NCBI GenBank assembly: GCA_025618425.1
Contig: CM046832.1
Span: 25,516,059-25,580,058 of the forward strand
Reading direction: 5' to 3'
DNA length: 64,000 bases
DNA from: Heliocidaris tuberculata
Taxonomy: Eukaryota; Echinodermata; Echinoidea; Camarodonta; Echinometridae
The translations under genes were made by a program, and so were the position numbers. The notes under the pieces are model-generated. The model saw only the letters and a list, made by a program, of their open reading frames with translations. It was not told the DNA's origin and ran no database searches. Positions 18,821-31,005 of this stretch are shown one piece after another; position 1 is the first letter of the stretch, and the number at the start of each line of letters is the position of its first letter.

Positions 18821-19634
18821 TTGAGCTCTAAAGATAGAACAATAGGTTGATTTTCAGAAAATGGCGCTTGGATGTCGTTGTAATGACATGATAAGCTTGT
18901 GATTTTCACAGCCAGATGTTCTTACCAAGCCTCCTGTCTGTGCCAACTTTCAAAAAGATTCAGCATTCCGTTTTTAAGTAATCGACCCTGCAAAAAAACA
19001 GGGGTGTTGGGTGGTTTTCAGTTAATCAGTATGAGATTTTCTATTTTTTCATCTGTCAGTGTGAGGAAAAAAAGCAAGAATTTGAAGGATTTATGAATTG
19101 GAAGTAAAATGGACAGGCATTTCCTTCAAGTTTTTACGTTCTGTACGTGCTGCGCGCGGACGCGCACTAAACGGAAAATTTTGAAATGCTTGAAATGTCC
19201 TGAACCGTACTCTAATTTGATTAAAAAGTGATTTCGAGCATTTTTAAATTTTGACGCGCGCGTACGTGTGCGTCATGACGTGCGTGCGGATTTTGCTGAC
19301 ATTTTACATTGACCCTTGACCGGAAGTTTATGTGTGTTAAATATGGTTCATTTTTGATGACTCGTTATGAAGATATGATCGATAATGTGATTTCACAAAA
19401 TGGCGCCTGGATGACGTCACGATGACCTGATGACCTTGAAATATTTCGTGGCACTTGACCATGATAGGCCTGATAAGTGACTGAAATTTGATGAAAAGTG
19501 AGTGAGCCGAATTCGAGAAATCACTGTCACAAAAAAGTGGCGTAAATAAAGAATAATAATAATAATAATAATAAAGAAAATTCTGACAAAATTAAGAGGT
19601 GATCTGTCGATTCCGACAGACCACCTAATGAATT
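18821..19634 (-). mobile_element. Family H1 copies, 5'-end portion
   Basis: Contains AATGGCGCCTGGATGACGTC, GACGCGCGCGTACGTG and an (ATA)n run. It ends GAGGTGATCTGTCGATTCCGACAGACCACCTAAT at 19597-19629, the element's 5' terminal hairpin on the minus strand. Part of it (18830-19130) is a more diverged copy. Confidence 0.75.
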
Positions 19635-20448
19635 GAGCTATGAATCTGATTTTTGGTGTGCATGATATTTGGTCCCAATGTGATGGTCTTGGCAAAATTC
19701 ATCAAGATTTACTGTCTCATTTGGGAGTTATTGGGGCGTCATTTTTCATTTTTGCGGGCGCATTGACGCGCGTTTAAGTCTCTGAAATTGACCAGATTGA
19801 TAATAGCTTTAATCATGGCAAATATGAATGTGAAATGATTTTCAGTTATGAAGATATGACCATGAGTTGATTTTCACAAAATGGTGCATGGATGATGTCA
19901 CGATGACCTGATGACCTTGAAAAGTTTCCGGGTACTTAATCTCATGGGAGCTGATGACTGACAAAAACTTGAAGAAATTTGACTGAGCTGATTTTGAGAT
20001 ATCGTGGGCGGAAAAAGGAAAGCTCGTTTTGACAAAAGTGAAATTAATCTATAATAAACATGTGTGTCTATGGCAAAATGGGCAGTTTGAACTTTGAAAG
20101 CCATTTTCGCCCTGAAGGCGACCATTTGACGACTTGGGGGGGGGTGGGGTCTTTTTTGTGTAGAATTTTCTGCTCTATCATTTGAATCAAGTCCCAAGTC
20201 TCTAGCACCCCACAAACTGAAGTTAGAGCTCCTTTTCAAGGTCCGAAAAGGGCATTTTTCACCCCAAAATCACTAAGTGAAGCCTGGATGACGTCATAAT
20301 GACGTCATGAACCTCATTTTTTCACCATCAACTCTTCTTATTAGTCCTCATTACAGTGTCGAAATTGAAAAAGATTCTTGGTTTTGTTTTTGAGTTATTG
20401 CCCCCGTAAAAAGGGGGGGAGTCAAAAAAGGAAAAAATTAATAATGAA
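19635..20448 (-). mobile_element. Diverged family H1-related sequence
   Basis: Fragments such as TTATGAAGATATGACCAT, TTTTCACAAAATGG and GATGACCTGATGACCTTGAA match the H1 5' half. The rest is AT-rich with a G-run near 20130. No coding sequence. Confidence 0.55.
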
Positions 20449-20644
20449 CTAGAAATTTAATTCGTCACTGAAGACGAATTAAGTGGTCTGTCTGTCTCTG
20501 TGGCAAATTGCTTTGTCAGATGTGATAATATTTCTGCAAGATAATAATCATGATAATGTTGACGACAATGATGATAAGATGGTCATATAATTGATGACAA
20601 TGACGATAATGATATATCGATAATGATAATCATAATGACAACAA
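20449..20644 (-). mobile_element. Family H1 3'-end fragment
   Basis: Starts AACTAG (the CTAG 3' end on the minus strand, 20449-20452), followed by the AATTCGTC/GACGAATT hairpin and AGTGGTCTGTC. About 190 bases remain before the next copy's CTAG end at 20645. Confidence 0.75.
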
Positions 20645-22322
20645 CTAGAACTTTAATTCGTCACTGAAGACGAATTAGGTGGTCTGTCTACCTGTTGGTA
20701 AATTATTGCTAAGATGTGATAATATTTGTGCAAGATAATATTCCTGATTATGTTGAAAATGGATGGAGACTTGCGTCAAAGAAAATCGGGCAATTTCATA
20801 TTGCATTATACATGGGATATTAAACCCATAGGTTTAATACACGACAGGCAATCAGATTTTGCATAGGGTTGTACACAAACTACATTCAATTAGGCATAAC
20901 ACGCAAAATAAAAAAGTTTATGACATTGTTTATGATTTTATATGTTACAGTAGTCGAAGCAAATGGTAAAATATGAGGCAAAAAGAAGAAAAAAAAATTT
21001 CAAAAAAAAATGGACCCACCGGGATTCGAACCTGGGTCGGCGGGATGGGAGGCAAGTGCTTTACCAATGGACCAAAAGTTTTCCAATAGAGATAACACGT
21101 AGACGAAAAACGGGATTCTCAAATGACATTTTGTACTTAAAAAACGGGCATGATCCTGACATCTGATCAAAAATTGGAGGGCACACTTGTAAAAGCTTAT
21201 AGTCTCAGCTATAACATACCAAAATTTGGAAGAAAATCGAGCAGAAATAACAAAGATACAGCTCAAAGAAGACGGGAATGTAAAATCAAGATTTGAGAAA
21301 AAGTCATCTCCCATAGAGAATACACGCAAAATGTGAAAAATTGACATGCCTCCTTTAATCGCAAAAATACACCGTAATCCCTTTGTCAAAATGAAAAATG
21401 GTGGTGTTTGATCTTGTAGAGAATTGTCTCAGCTACAACACATCGAAAATTGGATGAAAATTGACTAACTAGAGTGAAATATTGTCAAATGAATACAAAA
21501 TTTATGACGTCATTTTTTCAAAATCGAATTTTTGAGTTCATATGCAAATGTGACGACGTTCCGATCGATTGACCCCCCAATTTTTTTCATGGATTACAAT
21601 CTACAACTCATAGGCTTTCAGAAAATGTAAAAAAAATGGGGGGTAGCCACACATTCTGACGAGCTATGGCGGATTTTATATAGACATGTTTTTACCACTT
21701 TTTACATTATATTGCCCATTGACGCGCGCACGAATTTTAAAATTTGACGCGCGCGTGTGGCATTATGGAAGGTCGAGAATGACTGGAAATAGTTGGAAGT
21801 TGTCAAGAATAGTGTCAGGAATCCAAACCATACGAAAAAAACGGCGCATAACGCGCGCGCGGGCGTGCACGCACGGAAAATTTTGAAATGCTTAAAATGG
21901 CCTGAAACGTGTGCAAAATGAATTTGAGATGATTTTGAGCATTTTTAAATTTTGACGCGCGCGTACGTGCACGTCTTAATGCCCGCGCGGATTTTGCTGA
22001 CATTACATTGACCCTTGACCTGAAGTTTATGTGTATTAAATATGGATAATTTTTGATGACTCGTTATGAAGATATGATCGATAATGTGATTTTACAAAAT
22101 GGCGCCTGGATGACGTCACGATGACCTGATGACCTTGAAATATTTCGTGGCACTTGACCATGATAGGCCTGATAACTGACTGAGATTTGATGAAAAGTGA
22201 GTGAGCCGAATTTGAGAAATCACTGTCACAAAAAAGTGGTGTAAATAAAGAATAATAATAATAATAATAAAGAAAATTCTGACGAAATTAAGAGGTGATC
22301 TGTCTACGACAGACCACCTAAT
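20645..22322 (-). mobile_element. Family H1 Helitron-like element, most complete copy (1.68 kb)
   Basis: On the minus strand it starts at about 22322 with AGGTGGTCTGTC and a short hairpin to GACAGATCACC. It then has an ATT microsatellite, long non-coding blocks, a tRNA-Gly-like segment (21011-21074) and a subterminal GACAGACCACCT. A stem-loop with 8-bp arms (AATTCGTC/GACGAATT) follows, and the element ends in CTAG followed by T. A 3' hairpin just before CTRR and flanking A/T is the Helitron signature; inverse subterminal repeats are typical of Helentron-type non-autonomous elements. No Rep/helicase is present. Confidence 0.7.
21011..21074 (-). pseudogene. tRNA-Gly(CCC)-like domain inside H1
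   Basis: On the minus strand TGGTCCATTGG fits the polymerase III A box and GGTTCGAATCC is an exact B box. CTCCCAT occupies the anticodon-loop position (anticodon CCC). The 3' GGTGGGTCC has no perfect 5' partner, so the acceptor stem is not intact. It repeats with every long H1 copy, so it belongs to the element rather than being a stand-alone gene. Confidence 0.7.
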
Positions 22323-23149
22323 AATGATGACAATAGTCACGATAACCTAAGTGATATAGCGCCCCTTCAGGTTCAATTTTATGGGCGATTTTTTGAAAAG
22401 TGCTTGAAATGGCATAAAACGTGTGCAAAATGAATTTGGGAGGATTTGGAGCATTTCTAAATTTTGCGCGCACACAGACGCGTTGACGTACGCGTATGCG
22501 TGCGTTTAACGAAATGACCTTGACTGGAATGACAGTGACCTTAACCATGCCAAATATGAAAGAGAACTGACATTTCGTTATGAACCTATGAACATATGAT
22601 TTTCACAAAATGGCGCCTGGATGACATCACGATAACCTCGTAACCTTGAAAAAGATGTGGAAACTTGACCTTATTAGCACCATGATGACTGATGAAAATA
22701 TGAAGAAAATTGACTCAGCCGATTTTGAGAAATCGTGATAATGAACTGGACGATTTGATATTGCAGGACATGTGGAGATTATCCCCTTAGCTTTAATACA
22801 CGACAGGGAATCAGATTGTACACAGACTACTGCACACTACTTTCCAGTAGACATAACACACAAAATTAGGCAGTTTATTACATTGTTTGTGATGGTATAT
22901 GTTATAATAGTCGAAGAAGATGGTAAAATGAAAGGCAAAAAGAAGAAAAAAAATTTTAATGGACCCATCGGGGATTGAACCTGGGTCACTTGAATGGGAG
23001 GCAAGTGCTTTACCAATGGACCAAAATATTTCCAATAGAGATAACACATAGACAAAAAAATAGGATTCTCAAATGACATTTTGTAGTTAAAAAATGGGCA
23101 TGATCCCGACATTTGATCAAAAATTGGAGGGGACACTTGTGAAAGCTTA
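22323..23149 (-). mobile_element. Family H1 copy, left part, interrupted at 23150
   Basis: Contains GCGCGCACACAGACGCG, AAAATGGCGCCTGGATGAC, a tRNA-like domain at 22960-23024, then AATTGGAGGGGACACTTGTG and AAAGCTTA. The copy resumes as TTATAGTCTCAGC at 31006. Intact copies read AAAGCTTATAGTCTCAGC. Confidence 0.8.
22960..23024 (-). pseudogene. tRNA-Gly(CCC)-like domain inside H1
   Basis: Same segment as at 21011. Here the anticodon arm is better preserved: CACTTG and CAAGTG flank CCTCCCATT. The B box is GGTTCAATCCC, slightly changed. Confidence 0.7.
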
Positions 23150-23425
23150 GGCGCAAGAGATTTAATGTCACAAGCGTTCGCACGCGTTCAGAACGCAGAT
23201 TAAAAAATGAGAACAAAAGAAGCGTTCGAACCCGCTCGAACGGGTTCCGAACGCAGTCCGTTAAGCGAGCCATGGGAGAGCCCCAACTTTCATTGTTCTC
23301 TCAAACAATAGAGGTGCGTTCGAGAACGGTCCTGCGAACGGCCCGATTAACAATCCGTGAACGAATGCGAACGGCCGGATTAACGATTGGTGAATGCGTG
23401 CGAACGGCCGGATTAGAGATGTGCC
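23150..23425. repeat. Left end of the TTA element: GTTCGAACGC-type motif cluster
   Basis: Many copies of GTTCGAACG, CGTTCGCACGCG and GCGAACGGCC variants occur. Clusters of short palindromes near both ends are often transposase binding sites; that role is inference. Confidence 0.7.
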
Positions 23426-26400
23426 TCTGATTTGAAAGGCGCAACTTGACATGACATTCGTCTCCGAAAATCCCTAAACTCCCCGAATCGGTCCCGGTGG
23501 GTCAGCGTTGGATGTTTGGGGCTCTCCGCGGAGCGAATCTAAAGTAGTTATTCCTTTTTTCTTCTTTTCTTTTTTCCGTCTTGTATTTAATGGTGACAGA
23601 GCCAGTACAAAATTCGCAGATGAAAAGGAAAATAGCCGCGTTTTAGTAATAATTGTGAACGCCAAGTAAACAAGTAGATGCTTAATTTTTAAGGAAAATG
23701 AAACATTATTGCAAACAGATTTTTTAAAAAGAGAAGAAGTCCAATGTATTTTATTTGCTTCACCATTTTAAGACATTTCTAAAATACGATGTGACTTTCG
23801 TTGTGCTTTCGGACCCGATGTTCTTTTTTATGGTTGGTTGGTTTGTTGTTTTTTCTTTACAGAAAATGGCTTGGAATGAACAACACACTATTTAAAAAGA
23901 AGAATATCCGATAGGAATTTACCGTAACATTCCTCACATTGAATGGATGTATGTTACATAAAAATTATTTTCAAATCAAAGTCTTCATCCCAAAACAGGA
24001 TGTTCGAATACTTCTGTGACCGCTTCAATGTGCACGTTTGTACATAGCGATGATGTGTGTATCCGTGTGTGTTGTACAGCATGTTAAGACGGAAAACCAG
24101 CTGACTTCCACCCACGAGTTATAGGGTACACAGGGCCTGGCGACCCTGGCCCTGCCTATACTCTATGATGTGCATGTAGGTGTGCATGAGAGTGTAGAAG
24201 AGATGTGGGAATTACGAGCGCGCGAATGAAAAAGTGTATGTGCACGTCGAGTGAATCAGATTCGGTGGTACCTTTGACCTGGCTGCCTTGTGAAATATAT
24301 AGCTGTTTGAGCAAATACTTGTAAAAAAGGAAGAAAAGAAAAAAAAAAGGGGGGGGGGTGATCAGGACCTGCTTAGAACCTCGAATATGCGAGGTCCATA
24401 AATAAAGGTGAGGTTGACTATACACCAATTAGCTACCAAATATAAATCAAAAAGGGGTAGTAGTACTTGTAAGCGAGTTCTTTTTTCTCTGATGGCACTG
24501 GCTTGCCCATCTCGATCATCGCAATGTTCTTAAAATAGAACAAAATATCTTGAAATCAACTCTTCTTGCATGTTTACGTCACGTTGTACGTAGTAACAAT
24601 AATATAACTACATTATAATAATACAATGTATATGTAATACCCCCATGCATGCTCAGTTGGGTAATGCCAAAATTAGAATTTGATCAAAATTTCACCCGCC
24701 TATCATTATGTTTCAATTTTTCTGCAAATTCATGTACACAATTAGAGCAAATACTTGCTTGTAAAATGTTTCGGAACTTACTTTTCCCAAGGTTTGTTTT
24801 TATTGGTGAATTCCAAAAGTAATCCAATTTTTAGAAGTCTGGATCGATTAACATGTGCAATGAAATGCTTTTCCGTTTTGTTTTGTATTTGCGGTTTGGG
24901 CTGGGTCGACGGCGACAAATTCCTTATTCATTGATAAGAAATGAATGTGAAACGTACACCCCGGCCCTTTAAATTGTTTCGCCAATGGAAGGGGAGAGAA
25001 AGAGAGAGCAAGAGAGGTCAATACCCTTTCATACAATCATGTGATCGAGTAAAAAAAAAAAAAATACGGAATACCGTACTTGTCACTTTTTTCCTTCTGA
25101 AATTCTTTTATGTCGATCTTTAAATTAAAAAAATCATTAAATCATCTCCCTTATCCCCTGTGCTTTCCCAAGCTAACTTTATACCCAAAAATCCTCATGC
25201 CGCATGGTTTTGCACTTTGTCGCTCACTTGTAAATGAATGATAATCATGTGAGGGAAACAGCCCCTTGCCCTCCCCCCCCCCCCCCCCCCCCCCGGTTAC
25301 TAAGTGCGCCGCTAGAACATTTTGCATTGGGGGTGTGACACCCAAATTTGCAGACAAATTTTTAGGGTGAGACACCCAAATCGGCCGACAAAAATGCTGC
25401 ACCGTAATCTCCTCCCCAATAATAATGTAAGAATTAAAATCGCAGATAGATACAGTGTATGTAGAAATCTTGATCATTACGGTCCCATTTTATTCCAGAG
25501 TTCATGAGCAAGCGAAACGAGCAAAAAGTTTGGCCAGTTTTTCCTTCTTTTTCTTTCTGTTTTTGTTTTCATGTCCTTATCTTATTCCCTTTTTTATCTT
25601 TTTCCCTTTTTTTCTCCTTTCTGTTTTCTCTTTTTTCTTTCTCTTTCCTATTCCATATAGCCCCCTCCACTTTTCCACTTTCTTTGCCGACAGCATTTTT
25701 TTTTAGGGGAGGTGGGGGTGTGACACCCAAACATCCCCTCTTGCGACGCCGCTGCCGGTAACACTGCACAAGCTACGTTCTGTAGTGTTCCCGTCTGAGT
25801 AGTAAAGCATTTTGCCCACCCTTCGATCGTAGACCCGAAATATTTTTCAGTTGTCTGAATTGTCCAACCTCCTATTTTTAGTTACACATTATTATGCTAT
25901 GGTTATGATAATCAACTCCCTTTTTTTTTTTTTTAATTGATTGATTTTATTTCTCTAAATCTCCCAATTCCTTCTCCAGAGAATCTGAAGATAAGTTTGG
26001 AACAACGATTTTGTCGTCTTGATGAGCTACTATAGTTTGCTACATGGGCCGTGGATCCGGGGCCTGCTGCCTTCCCCCCCCCCCCCCCCATTTTTGAGTA
26101 GACACGTTTTAAAAAAAATCTCTGAAAAACGCTCGAAAATTGTCATTAATGAGTGATATAAGATCATCCCCCTTCCCCCACTTTCAACGCTCCGCGACAC
26201 CTGTGCTATTTCGTTAATCTTCGTGGTGATACAGTTATTATATCTTGTTTCAGAATATATGTTATAATTACACTTTAAATATGATTCTAAGGTTTCAAAC
26301 AAACACGAGTCTTTCTTTTGATTAAAACCTACGACCTGCCCCCAACTGCCCCCATGCCTTCCCTCTCGGGTTTAGTGCCTTCTCTAACCACTTTTAACCC

Positions 26401-28854
26401 CCCCCCCCCCTCATTCTGCACATGTGAATACGGAACAGGTTTCGAAAAGACAATGTCGCCTGTGCATCTGCCCTCCCACATCGATCTACTGGAGATTATT
26501 TTTAACCACTTCGATTCACATAATCACAATCCATCCCGCTCCTGTGTCACATATTTACGAATGCCTCTTGAATGTCCAAATCGCGGGGACAACGTACAAT
26601 ATCAACGTTGAAGGTTCAAGTTTCCTTTCCTCAACGCTGTACATGTACTTGGTTACGTAATCAGTAGGCCATTGATAAACTAAGACTGAACATGACGGAC
26701 AAAGAGAGTGGACAAAGAGAGTGGACAAAACAACAAATTCTTATTGTACCCTTCACAGTGGTTCCGGGAGTCAAAAGAATACCCTTCACTGCTTTTATGT
26801 AAAAGTATGTAGAACAGGTGTCATGTGCATGTTCAGCTGTTCTACTTATTTTACATAATAGCAGTGAATACATGTCTTTTGTCTACCAGAACCATTGTAA
26901 AGTGTAGAAAGACGAGTTCTTATTTTGTCCCCTATATTTGTCAGTTGAGATAAAAGACGTCTGTTGTGGAGCTGACGTTCATATTTTTTTAATGTCTATA
27001 TATAATGTAATGGAAGAAGTGTGTTTTGGGGAGGGGGGGGGTAGGGGTCGATGGGGTGCACGCTTACAAACCTTTCTTCTTGGTTACACAATGTTCTTTC
27101 ACTAACATTGTAGGCCTTTTTAGTTACATAATCAGCAGGGGCCGCGGAGCGTTTTTAAAAGTGCGGGGGGGGGGGGGGGGGCTAATCTGATATCACCCAT
27201 TAATGACAATTTTAGAGCCTCTTTTCCAATTTTTTTTTTTTTAACGTGTCTACTCAAAAAAAGTGGGGGGACTGCAGCCCCCCCCCCCCGGCTCCGCTGC
27301 CCAGGATCAGAGTATAGGCCTATTGATATTGGGGGGGGGGGGCTGTTAGAACGGCGGCTATTATTATGATGGACCATAAGTCAAAGTCAACTTTGACAAG
27401 TAAAAGCCATCAGTTTTTATAGTTAATATACATGTATAAACAGAAATCACGAAATCACTGAATCGAGCCATTAAAAGTGTATTACCTTTAGAATTAACAT
27501 TGAGAAAATCCGAATAAGTTCGAAGATCAATAAACCAGCAACTCTGTTATTTCTTTTGAAGATGTACATTATTCACTCTTAAGAGTCTCATTTAGTTTCG
27601 ATGTCAAATGGGGCAAGTACATATTTAGGACAAACATCTCATTGGTTTTATAGAGGGAAAAAAACATTTCTTGGATTAAAAAAAAATAATAATTTATGAA
27701 AAAAAAATATATTGAATCAATATCAAAATCATATGGAAGAATCATATGAAAAAAGGCAAGTATCATAGAATATTATAGAGATTCGGTGTGGTGGTATAGA
27801 GAAATCGAATAACATAAATTAGTCATGAATGAATGAAAAGTTACGGTAAAATGAATAAAATGAAAATTCCACCTTTGTCAGGCTCATGTAATTGATCGCA
27901 GTATACATGTAATTGTTTGGAAACAAACAGGTCGAAAATAGGGAAAAAGAATGCGCGCTTGCCTCATGTAGATTGCGTGTTGATAAATTCACGTAGATGA
28001 AAGGTACCGCGAGTGCGGCGAGGCCAGTGAGCGATGACAGACAAGAAGCAGGCCATGACCATGTCGTTACATGTTACGCAATACTACTAACACTAGTCGT
28101 AATTTTCAGACCCCGCAATTTCTTTACGAGCATGAACCATTGAACTGAAATTTTCGAAAATTCAGGCTCATTAACACAAACCTTCACCGCATGCTCAAAA
28201 TTTCACAATGTTAATTGTTTTTAAGTCATGAACAACGAATATGAATATGAAGTTTAATTGCCAGCTATATATGGGTGTTTATACAAGTGTTTGTATCTCC
28301 ATGGGTACATCATGTTTTCTTCATCGATGTTTTCTTTTCATAGTGAACGCGGTTCATGTTCATTGCATTTCATTCGTTCTTCTTTGACACCAGTGCCCTC
28401 AGTGCTCCCAGTGTGTTGGGGGGGGGGGGGTTGGTCTACGAGGTAGATGAAATACGAGAGAAAATGGATATGAGGGGAGGGTGGAGAATAGTCTTTCTTT
28501 CAATTGCCTTTTGCATCTAGCCATCTACCACTTCTCCCCCCCCCCTCTCTATTTCTCCTACTTTTCGGCCATTCTATTAAGTGGCAAGTGTGTTTTAACA
28601 ACTTAAAAAAGTACAATTTTTCCCGACCAAACAAGGGACTTGAATATATATGACAACCTATTTATTGATTGGTTTATTTTGTAAGTCCAAAATAGTTAAC
28701 AGTGCTTGTCTAAACATTTCCAGACTTGTGCTACTCCCCTTGTACGAAACCCTGGATATGCCCCTGTTCCTGTGAGGCCTATTAAAATTGATTCCCGTTA
28801 TATTTCTATTCTTTCTAGGGTCCCTTTGGACCTCAGAAGGCACAAAAAGGCGCA

Positions 28855-28886
<32 letters not shown>

Positions 28887-29789
28887 GAAAAAGGAAGGAT
28901 GCGGACGGGGGCGAGAAACTAGGAATAATTTTTATTTGGCCTGATCCCCTGATCCCCCCGAAACTAGGCCAAGCATTCGTGGCGATATGCATATTTCTGA
29001 TAATGAGAAGACAAAAATAGCACAGTCATGTTCACTGTTTTTCTTAGAAACACCTCTCTTTCAAAAATGCTCTGTGGCCCCTAGTTATAAACTTATAAGC
29101 ACAATTGACATGCGTGGTATATATTGGTAGATCTTCGGGCGGCGGCCGGCGGGTGTGGTTCACGAGATCCATACGGACGGTTTACTGTAACGTTGTGTTT
29201 GGATCGGTTTGGATCTGTGTTTTTTGTTTTTAAATTCCATTTACCGATCTCAAACAAATACAAGTACGATTCGTGAGTAATAATCCGTCTAGCACATGTG
29301 ATTCGGTGGTGGCATATGAAGTCCTTATATATCCTTTCGTTCTCAGATTCTAACGTTTTCGACCGATTTATACTTCTACATTATGTCCGACGAGCCGGAC
29401 TTGTATTAATTTTCATTCGATTAATGCCTGAAATAGGAATTTGCAATTTCCAATACATGTAAGTAGTTAATAGTTTAATAAGTACTGCTAAGTTTCCAAG
29501 TTTCCTGTTAAAATAAAAACGGAACTCTTCTTTTTACAAGCCTAAACGAGTTACATTACGGGACGCATTGTCATGTCCGCAATTATCTGAAAATAGTAGC
29601 CCTAAAGTTAGGCCAAGGCAGATGTACTCTCAAATTTCACTCGGTGTTTACCTGTATTGGTTAATTGATATTGATCATTTGGATTGACTTTGAATTATTA
29701 GCCAAATTCAAGCCATTTATTAATGCGGACTAGAAGAAAGCCTAGACTTCTGGACTTCACTTCAACACACAAGAATGTTGAATGTTGTG
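23426..29789. other. Interior of the TTA element, no recognised gene
   Basis: Short frames only (under about 110 codons), mostly in low-complexity sequence. Poly-C or poly-G runs lie near 25267-25294, 26078-26091, 26400, 27166-27181, 27280 and 28420. Inverse similarity links about 26040-26170 (TTTTTGAGTAGACACGTTTT, TTGTCATTAATGAGTGATAT) with 27180-27310. Around 25320-25400 and 25705-25735 the motif GGTGTGACACCCAAA repeats. No transposase, DDE signature or Myb/SANT domain was visible. Confidence 0.5.
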
Positions 29790-29906
29790 AGACATTCTAG
29801 ACCGAAAATTCTGTCTCTCGTTCATTAGCCTCTTAATATTATTTTGACAGGGTCGGCCATTCATTTAGATGGCCGACCCTGTCAAAATATAATATTAAAG
29901 ACATTC
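29790..29906. mobile_element. Small element with hairpin and AGACATTC duplication
   Basis: AGACATTC occurs at 29790-29797 and 29899-29906. Between them lie TAGACCGAAAATTCTGTCTC, which is shared with 1451, and a near-perfect hairpin at 29833-29898 (TTTTGACAGGGTCGGCCAT pairs with ATGGCCGACCCTGTCAAAA). Probably a heavily deleted Mutator-like foldback. Confidence 0.6.
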
Positions 29907-30540
29907 TAGAGCGAGCGCCATGAGCGCCCAGCACAGGTGGACACCTGCGCTATCATCATTGATCATTATCAATCATATCAATCATCATGTCATAGAGCAA
30001 CTAGAGTCACACTTTCATGCATGCTTGATCAATAAATATATATTGTTATTGTGCTTGGACTCAGCGAAGCCCGCGAACTTATTCTCTCCTTGCCCACCGG
30101 TGATTTTGCTTCTCGATGACAATCTCGTCCGACTACTTGAATTTATGTGCTCGCGCCGTCAAACTAAATTTTAACTTTACAGTATTAATAATTTACTGAA
30201 TTTATTTGATTTTTTTTTTTTTTGCACTGTATTGTTTTTCTTTGAATTTTTTTCAAATTATAAGATTAAATTATACAGATTTCCTTTGTTTTAAATTGAA
30301 TAGGGCAGATATACAAATGCAACAACAATGGATATTACGACTGGCATAGAAATAACGATACCTAATTTTAATCTTTTGGGGGAATTATTTTTATGGGCAA
30401 ATTACACAATCATGGTTCTTCAATCTTCAGAAAATCACAACGCGCTAGCGCTACTGCTCACTAATGGCACGCCGCTCTAGCGCTCTAGCGGAGTTGCAGG
30501 CCAGGCTGAACTGGCGGGCTACTAGTATTTGATCTTGACC
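29907..30540. other. Non-coding interior stretch
   Basis: An 84-codon frame at 29920-30174 (+) shows no domain. AGCGCTCTAGCG-type short palindromes occur near 30450-30490. Confidence 0.4.
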
Positions 30541-30542
30541 TT

Positions 30543-30678
30543 GGGAGCGTTTCATCAAGTGTTTTGTCAGTGATTTTTACCGACAATTTGCTCTCATCCA
30601 ATCAGATGCATGGATTTCAGTAGCTTATAGCAGTTTGTCGGTAAAAATCACTGACGAGATATTTGATGAAATGCCCCC
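30543..30678. mobile_element. 136-bp MITE with TTTCATCAA termini
   Basis: GGGAGCGTTTCATCAA at the left and TTGATGAAATGCCCCC at the right are inverse. The inner blocks TCAGTGATTTTTACCGACAA and TTGTCGGTAAAAATCACTGA match almost exactly. It is non-coding; the superfamily is not assigned. Confidence 0.75.
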
Positions 30679-30799
30679 AGAACTCCGATTTTGGCGGCCC
30701 CGAGACGTACGCATCGGGCAATTGCGATCGAGCGGGAAAAAATGGTAGTATTCCTTTCTGGGCGGCGGCCGAGTCGAGCCTGTACGCAAGTACAGTCAG

Positions 30800-31005
30800 G
30801 GAGATAATCCAAGCGTTCGAACGCACCCCGTTCGAGCGCATTCCGAACGCAGTACTTAAGCAATTTCTATAGACCCTTTGTCAGGAGTTAATCCCTGCGT
30901 TCGGGTGTGTTCGAGGCCGTTCGAACGCGTTTGTCATGGGGTTAGCAGAACAATAGGAGCGTTCTGAACGCGTTCGAACGCTTGTGACATTAAATCTCTT
31001 GTGCC
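30800..31005. repeat. Right end of the TTA element: GTTCGAACGC-type motif cluster
   Basis: Palindromic CGTTCGAACGC variants recur at least six times up to CAAGCGTTCGAACGCGTT (inverse) and the terminus. This matches the cluster at 23150-23425 in vocabulary but not in linear order beyond the first 47 bases. Confidence 0.7.

Larger units (their letters stand above)
23150..31005. mobile_element. 7.86-kb element with TTA target duplication, inserted in H1
   Basis: The left terminus GGCGCAAGAGATTTAATGTC and the right terminus, read inversely GGCACAAGAGATTTAATGTC, form a terminal inverted repeat of about 47 bp with two mismatches. TTA lies directly outside both ends (23147-23149, 31006-31008). The host H1 sequence joins perfectly across the gap. 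TTA/TAA duplications and GG-starting termini are typical of PIF/Harbinger. Both ends are rich in GCGTTCGAACGC-type palindromes. The interior encodes no recognisable transposase and holds several other small repeats. Alternatively two related elements may bracket captured DNA. Confidence 0.75.

Noticed and set aside
21011..21074. Functional tRNA-Gly gene
   Set aside because: Present in every long H1 copy with the same flanks, imperfect acceptor stem and variable B box; better explained as a tRNA-like part of the element.
25455..25769. Phe/Ser-rich and Lys/Arg-rich frames on both strands
   Set aside because: Produced by TTTTC/CTTTT low-complexity sequence and not supported by any domain.
28706..29020. 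104-codon Lys-rich frame
   Set aside because: Centred on a poly-A/GAAA run; no domain.
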